From the NCBI RefSeq assembly GCF_048323675.1, contig NZ_JBLWFK010000002.1:1178001-1242000 (forward strand): 64,000 bases of DNA. Reading direction: 5' to 3'. This document shows, in pieces, positions 1-9,067 of the stretch (its first letter is position 1; each line of letters opens with the position of its first letter). A program made the position numbers and the translations under genes. The stretch comes from Mangrovimicrobium sp048323675. Lineage in GTDB: Bacteria > Pseudomonadota > Gammaproteobacteria > Pseudomonadales > Halieaceae. Under the pieces are notes generated by a model that saw only the letters and a list, made by a program, of their open reading frames with translations, had not been told where the DNA came from and searched no databases.

Positions 1-2
1 CC

Positions 3-944
3 AGCACCTCGCCTGCGCGCTTTGCCATGCACCTCGACTACCTGCAGGATGCGCAATTCAACATCGTGCCGCTGCAGGAACTGGTGGACGCCCTGCGCGC
101 GGGACAACCGCTGCCCGACCGGACGGCGGCAATCACCTTCGATGACGGCTATATCTCCATCTACGACACCGCGTGGCCGCTGCTGCGGGCCAGGGGCTGG
201 CCGTTTACCGTATTCGTCAACACCGAACCCCACGACCAGAACCGTCCCCTCTACATGAGCTGGGAACAGCTCCGCGAACTGAAGGCGGCGGGCGCAACCA
301 TCGCCAACCACGGCGTCAGCCACCCGCACCTGCTGGAACGCCAGTCCGGGGAGGACCAGGCCGCCTGGCTGGATCGCATCGGCGGCGAAATCACCGTCGC
401 GCAGCAGCGTATCACCGCGGAAACCGGCGACAGCCCCAGATTGTTTGCCTATCCCTACGGCGAATATGACAAGGACGTGCTGGAGCTTGTCGCCTCGCTG
501 GGCTACGCGGGTTTTGGTCAGCAGTCCGGCCCCCTGGCAGTGTTCAGCGACCTGCGTGTCCTGCCCCGGTTCCCCTTCGGCGGCTCCTTCGGCGACCGCC
601 AGGATTTCGCGACCAAGGTAAACAGCCTGCCCATGCCCCTGGCGCCCGGCACGGAGCCTGTCCTTTTCCGCAACCCGGAGGGGCCGGCGCTCGACGACAT
701 CGTCCTCGACGGCGATACTACCCGCCCGGTACTGCTGCTGCAGTTTGCACGGGCAGCGGATGCCGCGCGGGTCAACTGCTTTGTCTCCGGCCAGGGCGCA
801 ACACCGGTACAGGTGGAAAAAGAACGCGTTCTCGTACAAGCTGTGCATCCCCTGCCACCTGGCCGGGCACGTTATAACTGTACCGCGGTCAGCGGGCAAA
901 ACGGCCGCTTCTACTGGTACTCACAACCCTGGATCATCGATTAA
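3..944 (+). CDS. Polysaccharide deacetylase family protein (5' end outside window)
   Basis: Carbohydrate esterase family 4 (NodB-like) protein, expected to remove N-acetyl groups from a polysaccharide at the cell envelope. The frame is open to the left edge, and the codons before the ATG at 27 (STSPARFA) fit the family pattern leading into the helix MHLDYLQD, so the true start is outside the window. The metal-site motif TFDDGY lies near residue 45 of the visible part, the H-x3-H type motif NHGVSHPHL near residue 100, and YPYGEYD near 150. The C-terminal 100 residues after the NodB fold are not recognised. It ends 12 bp before the Bax-like lipoprotein gene, so both are probably co-transcribed. 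This fits the PgaB-type or peptidoglycan-deacetylase groups equally well. Confidence 0.88.
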   Translation, partial: STSPARFAMHLDYLQDAQFNIVPLQELVDALRAGQPLPDRTAAITFDDGYISIYDTAWPLLRARGWPFTVFVNTEPHDQNRPLYMSWEQLRELKAAGATIANHGVSHPHLLERQSGEDQAAWLDRIGGEITVAQQRITAETGDSPRLFAYPYGEYDKDVLELVASLGYAGFGQQSGPLAVFSDLRVLPRFPFGGSFGDRQDFATKVNSLPMPLAPGTEPVLFRNPEGPALDDIVLDGDTTRPVLLLQFARAADAARVNCFVSGQGATPVQVEKERVLVQAVHPLPPGRARYNCTAVSGQNGRFYWYSQPWIID

Positions 945-956
945 GCACAGGACACC

Positions 957-2081
957 ATGAACCTGATACGCATGCAAAAACCGGCTTTTTTCCTTACCAC
1001 GGCAATCTCCATACTGCTGCTGTCGGCCTGTTCCAGGGAACCGGAACCCACCGCGAACAACACGCTGGAAGAGCCCGCCCAACAACAGGCGCAAGCGGCA
1101 ACCACTGCGCCGGCGCAAATCCCGGAAGTCGTTGTACTGTACGGCCAGAAAGAGCTGGTTCCCTGGCTGGAGGCGGAAAACTGGTGGGGCGAGATCGACC
1201 CCGAACAGCCGCTGACCGTGCCTCACATCATCATCACCGCCATCCACCCGTCCTGGAGCGAGTTTTCCGCAACGCTGCCAGTTCCGGTGAAGAAACAGCT
1301 GTTCTTCCGCCTGATGCTGCCACTGGTGATGCACGCCAACCACATGGCCACGACCTTCCGCGAGGGACTGCTGCAGGCGAAGAAAGAGTATGAGGCCGAT
1401 GGCAGCCTGTCTGCCGAGAGCCTGGCGCTGATCCAGCGCCTCGCTCCCCTGCTCCCCGGCATGGATATCGAAAGTGCCCAGGCCCTGCAGGCGGATCACG
1501 ATAAAATGGAAGAGTTCCTGGACGCCCTGCTCTACCGGATGGATACGGTGCCGGCAGGTCTCGCGCTGGGCCAGGCCGCCTACGAAAGCGGCTACGGCAC
1601 ATCCCGTTTCGCCACCCAGGGCAACTCCCTGTTCGGCCAGTGGACCTACAAGGGCGAGGGGATCAAACCGCGTGAGCAGCGTACCGCAAGCAAGGGCGAC
1701 TACCAGATCAAGGCCTTCGAATGGCCCTTCGACAGCGTGCGCGGGTATTTCATCAACCTGATGACGCACCCCGCCTACGAGGACTTCCGCAAGCTGCGCG
1801 CGGAAATGCGCGCCGCCGGCGAGCCCTTCGACTCAATGAAACTCGCCGACGGCCTGCTGCGCTATTCCGAACGCGGCGCCGAGTACGTCGAGTCGCTCAA
1901 GGGCATCATGCGGGTGAACAAGCTGTACGTTGCCGACAAGGCCGTGTTCCGCGACGAACCGCTGCGCTTCCTGCTCAGCGAGCAAAGCCCGGAAGATGTG
2001 GAAAAAACCCGGCAGCGGCTCGCCGAGGCTGAAGCCAGCGGCGAACTGGCCGTGATCCTGGAGCGTATGCGACTGGAATAA
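957..2081 (+). CDS. Bax-like glucosaminidase-domain lipoprotein
   Basis: Predicted N-acetylglucosaminidase acting on peptidoglycan. The N-terminus is a lipoprotein signal: a basic start, a hydrophobic stretch and the lipobox LLSAC with the lipidated cysteine at about residue 25. A low-complexity Glu/Gln/Ala linker follows. The catalytic domain (about residues 195-310) contains GLALGQAAYESGYGTSRFA, where the Glu is the expected acid, then NSLFGQWTY and the YFINLMTHPAYEDFR segment typical of the Bax/FlgJ-like glucosaminidase family. Length (374 aa) suits a secreted Bax homologue. The ATG lies 12 bp after the deacetylase stop. The neighbour also acts on glycans, so a shared cell-wall role is likely (inference). 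Confidence 0.88.
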   Translation: MNLIRMQKPAFFLTTAISILLLSACSREPEPTANNTLEEPAQQQAQAATTAPAQIPEVVVLYGQKELVPWLEAENWWGEIDPEQPLTVPHIIITAIHPSWSEFSATLPVPVKKQLFFRLMLPLVMHANHMATTFREGLLQAKKEYEADGSLSAESLALIQRLAPLLPGMDIESAQALQADHDKMEEFLDALLYRMDTVPAGLALGQAAYESGYGTSRFATQGNSLFGQWTYKGEGIKPREQRTASKGDYQIKAFEWPFDSVRGYFINLMTHPAYEDFRKLRAEMRAAGEPFDSMKLADGLLRYSERGAEYVESLKGIMRVNKLYVADKAVFRDEPLRFLLSEQSPEDVEKTRQRLAEAEASGELAVILERMRLE

Positions 2082-2125
2082 GGCGCGTTTGCCCCGCTGG
2101 ACGGCGTAGCAATCGCGCCAGGGCT

Positions 2126-2731
2126 TCAGGCGGCGCCCCATTCCCGGGCGAGCTTGCGCGCCTCTTCCAGCAACAGGTCGCGGCGCCGCTCCGGGCCCAG
2201 GTCGCTATTTTTCAGCTGGAAAGTAGCGACCAGCACCGAGGGTGCGCCGAGCACCTCATCGGGGCCACTGATGCCCGGCAGCATCAGCAGCGTGGTGCGA
2301 TCCCGGTCCTGTATAACATAACTGACCAGTCCCGGGTCCGCCAGTTTCTCGCTGGCCGGTACACCCCCGGTGGCGAACATTACATTGAAATCCAGTTGCT
2401 CCTGCGGCAACACGGCCACATCGAACATTTCCTGCATCATGAACTTGAAGGTGAAATTGACCTTGTGTCCACCTGGGCCGTTGCCCGAATATTCACAGGC
2501 ACTGGAAAACGTGGGCAGGTGTTCGGTGGCGGCTGTCGACTTCACCTCCTGGCCGAGCAGGTTTCTGGCGAGCAACTCCGTCAGTGCTGCGCAGGAGTCG
2601 GGCACTGTTTCCATGCGCGGGGCACTGCCGGCGCGCGCGGCTGTAAACACCAGGAATAAAATACCGGCTATCGCCAGGCTTCGCAGTAAAATGCTGGGGC
2701 GGTAAATTCTGCTTCCGGGCAATAGGGTCAT
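2126..2731 (-). CDS. Secreted or membrane-anchored protein of unknown function
   Basis: No family recognised. The start is set at 2731, where AGGAAAG stands about 6 bases upstream; an earlier in-frame ATG at 2776 has no such site. The protein is 201 aa with one hydrophobic N-terminal segment (about residues 12-33, SLAIAGILFLVFTAARA) that reads as a signal peptide or anchor. The mature part has two cysteines (DSCAALTELLA and SSACEYSGNG) that could form a disulfide outside the cytoplasm. It is convergent with the Bax-like gene, with 44 bp between stops. Confidence 0.7.
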   Translation of the reverse strand: MTLLPGSRIYRPSILLRSLAIAGILFLVFTAARAGSAPRMETVPDSCAALTELLARNLLGQEVKSTAATEHLPTFSSACEYSGNGPGGHKVNFTFKFMMQEMFDVAVLPQEQLDFNVMFATGGVPASEKLADPGLVSYVIQDRDRTTLLMLPGISGPDEVLGAPSVLVATFQLKNSDLGPERRRDLLLEEARKLAREWGAA

Positions 2732-3031
2732 GGGTACTTTCCTGTGCGCGAGGGTTCCCGGGAAAGTGTAGTGCACGAACCGCAGACCACGCCATGCCCG
2801 GCTAATCCCGGCGATGGGGCCCCGCTAAGGTTCAGTACCGCCCCAGGTCACGCGCGACCACCACCGATCCGGCAAACTGCGCTTTCAGGCCCTGAGTGTA
2901 GGCGTAATCCAGACCTGAAACACGCAGTCCAGGACACATTAACACGGCTTAATTTTGTAGGGCTTCCGCAAAGCCTGTAGTATCCGGGAACTGAATAACC
3001 ATAAGTTTTTGTATTCCCGCTTGAGGTGTTA
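2732..3031. other. Intergenic stretch, 300 bp, no gene seen
   Basis: This stretch separates the start of the small secreted-protein gene (minus strand) from the P450 remnant and MFS gene (plus strand), so it should hold two divergent promoters. The 3' half (about 2935-3030) is visibly AT-richer. A short imperfect hairpin, GGCTT...AAGCC, lies at about 2962-2976. No convincing -35/-10 pair was found. Confidence 0.4.
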
Positions 3032-3272
3032 ATGGAAATCCCGCTCCCCGACCCCCGGGTTCCGGACGTCAGCACGGCTGATCTCGGTCGCCGAGGAACT
3101 GCTCGATGAACTGCTGCCGCGCGGCGAAATGGACCTGATGCACGACTTCGCCCGCAAATACCCGATGCGCGTCACCAACCGCCTGCTGGAGGAGGTCGCG
3201 GTAAGCGGCATCGTCATCCGTGGTCCGGACAGCCTGAAAATGGCCTGGGACACGCCGAGTTGCAGCGAATGA
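3032..3272 (+). pseudogene. Cytochrome P450 remnant (frameshifted, truncated)
   Basis: The frame at 3081-3272 reads SVAEELLDELLPRGEMDL then MHDFARKYPMRVTNRLLE, which matches the part of bacterial P450s after the C helix (pattern AeeLlDel..rGe.Dl...fA...P..vi..LL). There is no start codon in that frame after the TAA at 3030. An ATG at 3032 opens a different frame (MEIPLPDPRVPDVST) that stops after 25 codons, so a frameshift near 3070-3080 would be needed to join them. The I helix, ExxR and haem-Cys loop are all missing. The P450 frame ends in TGA overlapping the ATG of the MFS gene (ATGA at 3269-3272), as in a former coupled gene pair. Confidence is moderate because only about 40 residues carry the signal. 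Confidence 0.5.
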
Positions 3273-4516
3273 CCAGTCGCTCTGGCGGGTCCTTTCACGG
3301 CTGGAAAATTCTCTACCTGACCTCACTGGGTCAGATGGTGTCCTCCAGTTTCACCATCTCGCTGATCGGGATTTTTATTGAACCCCTGGCGCAGGCCTTC
3401 TCCGCCACGCCCGGGCAACTCGGCTGGGCACCCGCCATCTTCATCCTGATGGGTTCCATCCTCAGCCCGCTGGTCGGTTATTTCATCGACCGGGGCCACG
3501 TCCGCGTCATCATGACCATGGGCTCTATCCTCTTCGCCCTGGGGTTTTTCGCCCTGTCCCAGGCGACGACACTGTTCCAGGCTGCGCTGGCCTGTTCCCT
3601 GCTGCTGGGCTGCGGTTCGTCGATGATCGGCTTTGTCGCGGCCAACGCCCTGCTGGTGCAATGGTTCAACCGGCGGCGCGGTTTCGCCATCGGCGTCTCT
3701 GCCGCGGGCATGTCCCTCGGCGGTTTCCTGGTTCCCCCGATTGCCGCCGAACTGTTGACCCACTTCGACTGGCGGATAACCATGTTCCTGCTGGGTTCCT
3801 TTGTCACCCTCACGCTGGTGCCCTCCGTCTGGTTTATCGCCCGCAGCAAACCCGCGGACCTGGGCCAGTATCCCGACGGTATCGCACCTGCCGACGCTGC
3901 CGCGTCCGCGCAGGCAGGTGCACAGGAGGATGCTGTCGCCCTGGGTTTCAATGACCTGTTGCGTCGCCGCGACTTCTGGATCATCGCGCTGGCCATGGCG
4001 ACGGTTAACTTCTCATCGATCATGCTGATCACCTACCTGGTTCCCTTTGCCAGGGAGACCGGCATGTCCGTGCCTTCCAGTGCCCTACTGCTGTCCTATT
4101 ACTCCGGTGCCGCCTTTGTCGGCAAATTCCTCGCCGGCTGGCTCAACGACAGGTTCAGTCCGCGCCGGGTGTTCTCTGCAATTTGTATTGTGATGGCCCT
4201 GGGCGTCTACCTGCAGCTCAACTTCCCGGCTTACCTGCCCCTGGTCGTTGCCCTGACCGGGCTTGCCGTGGGCGGGATCATGCCGGTGTGGGCGACCCTG
4301 ATCGGCGAAGCCTTCGGGCCGGGTGCCTTCGGCAAGGCCCAGGGGGGCATGGCCCTGATCCTGATGGTCTTCAATGTAATTCCCGGGCCACTGGGCGGCC
4401 ACCTGTACGACAGCACCGGTACCTACGTAAGTGGATTCGAACTCATAATCTGGGTATTGATAGGCGGCTTTGCAATTTCCTGCCTGTTGCCAAAAGCGAA
4501 ATCCCTGACCACATAA
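3269..4516 (+). CDS. MFS transporter
   Basis: Twelve-helix major facilitator permease, probably of the monocarboxylate/oxalate-formate antiporter-like group. Helices are evident along the 415 residues, with the typical MFS loop 2-3 motif region VGYFIDRGHVRVIM and its second-half counterpart AGWLNDRFSPRRV. A hydrophilic central loop, rich in Ala/Asp/Gln, separates the two halves (about residues 200-225). ATG at 3269 is preferred because it overlaps the stop of the upstream P450 remnant; a TTG three codons earlier (3260) is the alternative. The substrate cannot be told; an organic acid is plausible from the family. Confidence 0.88.
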   Translation: MTSRSGGSFHGWKILYLTSLGQMVSSSFTISLIGIFIEPLAQAFSATPGQLGWAPAIFILMGSILSPLVGYFIDRGHVRVIMTMGSILFALGFFALSQATTLFQAALACSLLLGCGSSMIGFVAANALLVQWFNRRRGFAIGVSAAGMSLGGFLVPPIAAELLTHFDWRITMFLLGSFVTLTLVPSVWFIARSKPADLGQYPDGIAPADAAASAQAGAQEDAVALGFNDLLRRRDFWIIALAMATVNFSSIMLITYLVPFARETGMSVPSSALLLSYYSGAAFVGKFLAGWLNDRFSPRRVFSAICIVMALGVYLQLNFPAYLPLVVALTGLAVGGIMPVWATLIGEAFGPGAFGKAQGGMALILMVFNVIPGPLGGHLYDSTGTYVSGFELIIWVLIGGFAISCLLPKAKSLTT

Positions 4517-4536
4517 TAAAGCGGAGAAACGCAGAG

Positions 4537-4623
4537 ATGGCCGATACAGCACCAGGCGATACAGCGGACCCCAGCGCGCAGGAACGGGAGAATGTGGCGG
4601 TCATCGACCGCTTCCCCAGTTGA
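4537..4623 (+). CDS. Short ORF (28 aa), possible remnant of a truncated gene
   Basis: ATG at 4537 follows GGAGA by about 10 bases and starts 20 bp after the MFS stop, so it could be translated from the same mRNA. The peptide is acidic (MADTAPGDTADPSAQERENV and 8 more residues) and matches nothing I recognise. It may be the surviving N-terminus of a gene deleted when the downstream RND locus was joined here, in line with the broken P450 upstream of the MFS gene. It may also be chance. Confidence 0.25.
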   Translation: MADTAPGDTADPSAQERENVAVIDRFPS

Positions 4624-4675
4624 GTCACCCGGCGCACTGCCAGCGGCTGCAAGGCCGTCCGCCGGGGCAAGCTGC

Positions 4676-5725
4676 TTACTGCAGGGGAACCGGCAATACG
4701 GCGTCGCCCGCGGAGAGCCCCGATACCACTTCCAGCATGCCCTCGCCGGAGGGTCGGCCGAGGCGCACGAAGCGGCGCACCGCCTTGTCCTGCTCCGCCA
4801 CCCAGACTACGTCGAGCTGTCCGACGCGGGCGACCCGGTCAGCGGGAATCAGCAGGCGTTCCCGTTCACCCGCCGGTACCCGGACCCGCGCATACATCCC
4901 GGGCATCAGCGATTTTTCCGAAGGCAGCAGGGCCTTGACCAGGAAACTGCGCGAGCCGGGATCGGCCGCGGGCACGATTTCCTCGATCCTTGCCGTGTAG
5001 GTCCGGCCCAGCGAGGGAATTTCAACCTCCAGTTCCGTACCGGTCTGCAGCGACAGCGCCAGTTGCTCCCGGACGCGCGCCTCGACCCGCAGCGAAAAGG
5101 GATTGTAGAGGGAGAGCAGCTTGGCCCCGGGGGACGCGGTATCCCCGGGTTCCGCGAAGCGGTCCACCACCCGCCCGGCAATGGGCGAGCGAATTTCACT
5201 GAAGGCAACCGCCGCCTCGGACTCCTCCAGGGCCTGCCGCGCGGAGGAGAGCTCCGCCTCCAGCGAAGCGGCGTCGGCACGCGCCGCGTCGCGATCGGCG
5301 ATCGCGATCAGGCCGCGCTGGTGTAATTCCTCTGCGCGCCGCAGGTTCTCGCGCGCCTCGGTGAGGCGTGCCTCCACGGCTCGGATGCGATCCCGCGCCT
5401 GCTGCGCGCGCGCCAGCAGGTCCTTTTTCTCCAGGGTCAGGAGCAACTGCCCTTCCTCCACCTGGTCACCCGCGCGCACCTCGACGCTGGTGATGCGGGC
5501 CAGCAGCCGGGAGGAGATCAGCGTGGTCTCCTTGGCTTCCACCGACGCGGGCACCGGCTCACTGTAGGCGGCGATTTCACTGACAACGGGAAACGCCCCC
5601 TCCATCGACACGTCGGCCGGGGGCGCCAGGGCCGGCTCGATCCGCTCGCTGAAGGTACCGGCCATCCACGCCACCACCAGGACCAGGCCAACCAGGGCAA
5701 GCAGCGGCAACATCAATTTTTTCAT
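4676..5725 (-). CDS. RND efflux periplasmic adaptor subunit (HlyD/AcrA family)
   Basis: Membrane-fusion protein that links the inner-membrane RND pump to an outer-membrane channel. It has an N-terminal anchor (residues 4-24, LMLPLLALVGLVLVVAWMAG), then the first lipoyl half (SVEVRAGDQVEEGQLLLTLE), a helical hairpin of about 80 residues (QQARDRIRAVEARLTEARENL onward), the second lipoyl half (SEIRSPIAGRVVDRFAEPGD), and the beta-barrel and membrane-proximal domains (GMYARVRVPAGERERLLIPADRV). 349 aa is normal. Its ATG overlaps the permease stop as TAATG. Order is permease first, adaptor second, the reverse of acrAB. No outer-membrane channel gene lies nearby. Confidence 0.93.
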   Translation of the reverse strand: MKKLMLPLLALVGLVLVVAWMAGTFSERIEPALAPPADVSMEGAFPVVSEIAAYSEPVPASVEAKETTLISSRLLARITSVEVRAGDQVEEGQLLLTLEKKDLLARAQQARDRIRAVEARLTEARENLRRAEELHQRGLIAIADRDAARADAASLEAELSSARQALEESEAAVAFSEIRSPIAGRVVDRFAEPGDTASPGAKLLSLYNPFSLRVEARVREQLALSLQTGTELEVEIPSLGRTYTARIEEIVPAADPGSRSFLVKALLPSEKSLMPGMYARVRVPAGERERLLIPADRVARVGQLDVVWVAEQDKAVRRFVRLGRPSGEGMLEVVSGLSAGDAVLPVPLQ

Positions 5726-8700
5726 TACTTGGACTCCTCCGGCGGCAGCCCGGGGTTCTCTGCCAGCTTGTCCTGTGCGCCGTATACCAGCAGGTAAACG
5801 ACGGGAACCACCACCAGGGTAAACGCGGTTGAGGCGACAATACCGAAAATAATAGCCAGCGCGAGCCCGGAAAATACCGGGTCGAGAATAATCACCAGGT
5901 TGCCGAGCAGCGTGGTGCCCGCCGTCAGCAGCACCGGGCGCATGCGCACCGACCCCGCCTGCAGCACCGCGTCGCGGATAGTCGCGCCGGCCGCCCGCGC
6001 CTGGGTGATGAATTCGACCAGGATCAGCGAATTGCGCACCACGATCCCCGCGAGCGCGATCATGCCGATCATCGCCGTCGCGGTGAACAGCACCGGGTCC
6101 GGCGCCCCTGCGACGACGCGCTCACCGACCTGGTTCGTCATCCAGAAGCCGGGCATGATGCCGATGACGGTCAGCGGGATCGCCAGCATGATGATCAGCG
6201 ACAGCGAGGTGGAACCGGTCTGCACCCGCAACAGGAAAAATATCGCGGCCAGGGCGAAGGCGTAGCCCAGGCCCATGTCGCGGAACACGTCCACGGTGAT
6301 CCGCCACTCGCCCTCCCCGGTCCACGACAGCTCGGTGCCCGCGGGCATGCGCCAGCCATCGCCCGCACCGCTGCCGAGGAATGTCCGGTTCTTCCAGTGC
6401 CCCCCCTCCCCTGCGGCCGCACCGCGGTCCGCATGCACGTCGGCAATCACCTCCGCGGGCGTGCGGCCATTGAGTTCCGCGGTTACGTAAACCACCGGGC
6501 GCAGGTCCTTGCGGTGAATGGCCTGGTCCGCCAGGCCGGTTGCGAATTCGCCCAGCTCGCCAATCGCCACCAGCGGCTGCGGCGCGACATCCAGGCCCTG
6601 CGCGGTGCTGGTTTTCGCCACGCCCTGGCGCCCGCGCACCAGCAGTCGGTCAAAATCGCTTTGCGCCACGCGCTGGGTCGGCTGCAGGCGCAGTTCGATC
6701 GGCAGGGGGCGGGATTCGCGCTCCAGTTGCAGGTAGCCGGCGATATAGCCCGCGTTGGCCATGGCCAGGGTCTGCGCGATGTCGTCGGTGGACACCCCGG
6801 ACAGCGCCGCCTTCTGGCGATCGGTGACAAAGCGCAATCGCTGCCGGTCGGCCTCGATGGTGGAATCGATCTCCACCACGTGGGCCTCCCGGGCAAGCCG
6901 CGCCATCAACTGCCGGGCGGCGTCCTTCTGGGCTGCATAGGGCGTAAGCGGTTCGCCGTAGATCTCCGCGACCAGGGTGCTCATCACCGGCGGGCCCGGA
7001 GGCACCTCGACCACCTTGATGCTCACGCCATCGCGACTGTAGGGCGCCAGCAACTGGCGCAGGCGCAATACCAGCGCGTGGGACTGGTGGCTGCGCTCGC
7101 TCTTGTCCGCCAGGGTCAGGCGCAGTTCGCCGAACTGCGGTCCCTCGCGCATGTAGTAGCGGCGCACCAGGCCGTTGAAGTCGATGGGTGACGCGGTTCC
7201 GACGAAGGCGGCGATCGCCCGCACTTCCGGCACGCGGTGCAGTTCCGCCGCGATGTCACGCACCACGGCGCTGGTGCGCTCGAGACTCGCGCTCTCGGGC
7301 ATATCCACCAGCACCTGCACCTCGTTCTTGTTGTCGAAGGGCAGCAGTTTGAGCGGCACCATGCGCAGCACAGGCAGCATGGCGGTGGCAACGAACAGCA
7401 GGCCCACTACCCAGAGCAGGAGCTTGCCCCGCCCGCGGTGGTCCAGCAGGGGGGCCATCAGTTTCTGGTAGAGGTCCGCCCCCGGCCGCGGCGCCTCATC
7501 ATCGGTGAGCGGTTCGGTGAGGAGCCGGCTGGCCAGCCAGGGCGTCACCAGGAAGGCGACCAGCGTACTGGTAATGACGCTCACCGGGACGTTGAAGGCC
7601 ATCGGCGCCATGTAGGGCCCCATCATCCCGCTGATGAAGGCCAGCGGCAGGAAAGCCACCACGATGGTCAGGGTCGACATGACCAGCGGAATGCGAATCT
7701 CCGCGATCGCCCCTACCACCCGCTGCTGCAGCGACAGGCTCTTGCGCGCCATGAAGCGGCTGATGTTGTCCACGCCGGTAATCGGGTCATCTACCAGCAG
7801 GCCCAGCGACAGGATCAGGGCAAACAGGGTGACCCGGTTGATGGTGTAGCCCAGCGCCATATCCAGCGCCAGGGTAATGCCGTAGCAGATGGGCACGGCG
7901 AGGCCGACCACCACCGCCGGTCGCCAACCGAGGAACACCCCGACGAAAACCACCACGGTGAAAATGGCAAAGCCCAGGCTGCTGGCGAGGTTGTTCACTT
8001 TCTCGTTGGCGGTCTGGCCATAGTCGCGCAGGACTTCCACCTGTATTTCCGGCGGCAACAGCTGCGCCTTCAGTTCCTCGACCATCCGGTGTACGTCGCG
8101 CGCCACGCTGACAGCGTTGCTGCCGCGCTGCTTGGCGACCGAGATCGCAAACATCGGCCGGTCGCTCATCTCGCCCTGTGGATGGTCCGCCGTAAAATCG
8201 ATCCAGGTGTAGCTGTCGGCCTCCTCGGGCCCGTCCACGATCGCCGCGACATCACTGAGGTATACCGGCACACCGTCGATCACGTTGACGACGAGACTGT
8301 TCAATTCCCATGTGGAGCGCAGTACGTCGCCGCCCTCGAGCGCGATCGAATCATTGTGCAGCGCCCAGCCCCCTGCCTCATGCAGGACATTGGACACCGC
8401 CAGCGCGCCGACGATGTCCTGGGCGGTGGTCTGCCGCGCGCCCAGGCTCTCCGGGTCGAGCAGGATGCGCAGGGTGCGCGGCCTGCCGCCGACCACGTTG
8501 ACCTGGCTGGTGCTCGGAATGCCCTGCAGGAAGGTGGAGAGTTCATCGGCGATGCGGCGCAACTCGTAATCGCTGTAGCGCTGCGCATCCTCGCTCCACA
8601 GGCCGAGCATGACGATGGGTACGTCGTCCACTTCCACCGGGCGCACCACCCAGCCGGCGACCACTGGTGGCACCTGGTCGGCGTTGGAGTAAAGCTTGTT

Positions 8701-9039
8701 GTAGGTATTGAGTATCGAGTCCTCGCGGTCTTCACCCACGTAGAAGCGCAGGGTAGCGGAGGCCCTCCCGGTCATGGATGTCGAGTAGACGTGTTCCACC
8801 CCCGGGATTTGCGCCAGCAGTTTCTCCAGCGGAATGGTGACCTGCCGCTCCACCTGCTGCGCGCTGAGACCGGGAGCCTGCACCAGTACGTCGACCATCG
8901 GCACGACAATCTGCGGCTCTTCCTCGCGCGGTGTGTAAAGCAGGGACAGGATGCCGGCGAGAACGCCGACAACGAAAATGAGTTTCGGTAAGCCGCCGCC
9001 CAGCGCATAGCCGACCAGGCGATCCAGGGGATGCGTCAT
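5725..9039 (-). CDS. RND efflux transporter permease subunit (AcrB/CusA-like)
   Basis: Proton-driven inner-membrane pump of 1104 aa, within the usual 1000-1100 range. The twofold RND plan is intact: TM1 near the N-terminus, a large periplasmic porter loop with GVEHVYSTSMTGRASATLRF, the TM2-TM6 block with LILSLGLLVDDPITGVDNISRF (the TM4 region whose acidic pair relays protons), a second porter domain, and TM8-12 with MIGMIALAGIVVRNSLILVEF. No frameshift is seen. It probably forms one unit with DUF2892 upstream (28 bp gap) and the adaptor downstream (1 bp overlap). The ATG lacks a clear Shine-Dalgarno site. The acidic TM4 pair (DD) resembles HAE pumps rather than metal pumps, so substrates are probably hydrophobic or amphiphilic (inference). 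Confidence 0.95.
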   Translation of the reverse strand: MTHPLDRLVGYALGGGLPKLIFVVGVLAGILSLLYTPREEEPQIVVPMVDVLVQAPGLSAQQVERQVTIPLEKLLAQIPGVEHVYSTSMTGRASATLRFYVGEDREDSILNTYNKLYSNADQVPPVVAGWVVRPVEVDDVPIVMLGLWSEDAQRYSDYELRRIADELSTFLQGIPSTSQVNVVGGRPRTLRILLDPESLGARQTTAQDIVGALAVSNVLHEAGGWALHNDSIALEGGDVLRSTWELNSLVVNVIDGVPVYLSDVAAIVDGPEEADSYTWIDFTADHPQGEMSDRPMFAISVAKQRGSNAVSVARDVHRMVEELKAQLLPPEIQVEVLRDYGQTANEKVNNLASSLGFAIFTVVVFVGVFLGWRPAVVVGLAVPICYGITLALDMALGYTINRVTLFALILSLGLLVDDPITGVDNISRFMARKSLSLQQRVVGAIAEIRIPLVMSTLTIVVAFLPLAFISGMMGPYMAPMAFNVPVSVITSTLVAFLVTPWLASRLLTEPLTDDEAPRPGADLYQKLMAPLLDHRGRGKLLLWVVGLLFVATAMLPVLRMVPLKLLPFDNKNEVQVLVDMPESASLERTSAVVRDIAAELHRVPEVRAIAAFVGTASPIDFNGLVRRYYMREGPQFGELRLTLADKSERSHQSHALVLRLRQLLAPYSRDGVSIKVVEVPPGPPVMSTLVAEIYGEPLTPYAAQKDAARQLMARLAREAHVVEIDSTIEADRQRLRFVTDRQKAALSGVSTDDIAQTLAMANAGYIAGYLQLERESRPLPIELRLQPTQRVAQSDFDRLLVRGRQGVAKTSTAQGLDVAPQPLVAIGELGEFATGLADQAIHRKDLRPVVYVTAELNGRTPAEVIADVHADRGAAAGEGGHWKNRTFLGSGAGDGWRMPAGTELSWTGEGEWRITVDVFRDMGLGYAFALAAIFFLLRVQTGSTSLSLIIMLAIPLTVIGIMPGFWMTNQVGERVVAGAPDPVLFTATAMIGMIALAGIVVRNSLILVEFITQARAAGATIRDAVLQAGSVRMRPVLLTAGTTLLGNLVIILDPVFSGLALAIIFGIVASTAFTLVVVPVVYLLVYGAQDKLAENPGLPPEESK

Positions 9040-9067
9040 AGGGTCGATCGGTTAACGCGGCGAAGGC

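Noticed and set aside
7237..8991. 584-codon plus-strand ORF inside the RND permease
   Set aside because: Antisense frame of a transmembrane pump; His/Gln/Arg-rich sequence without hydrophobic core pattern.
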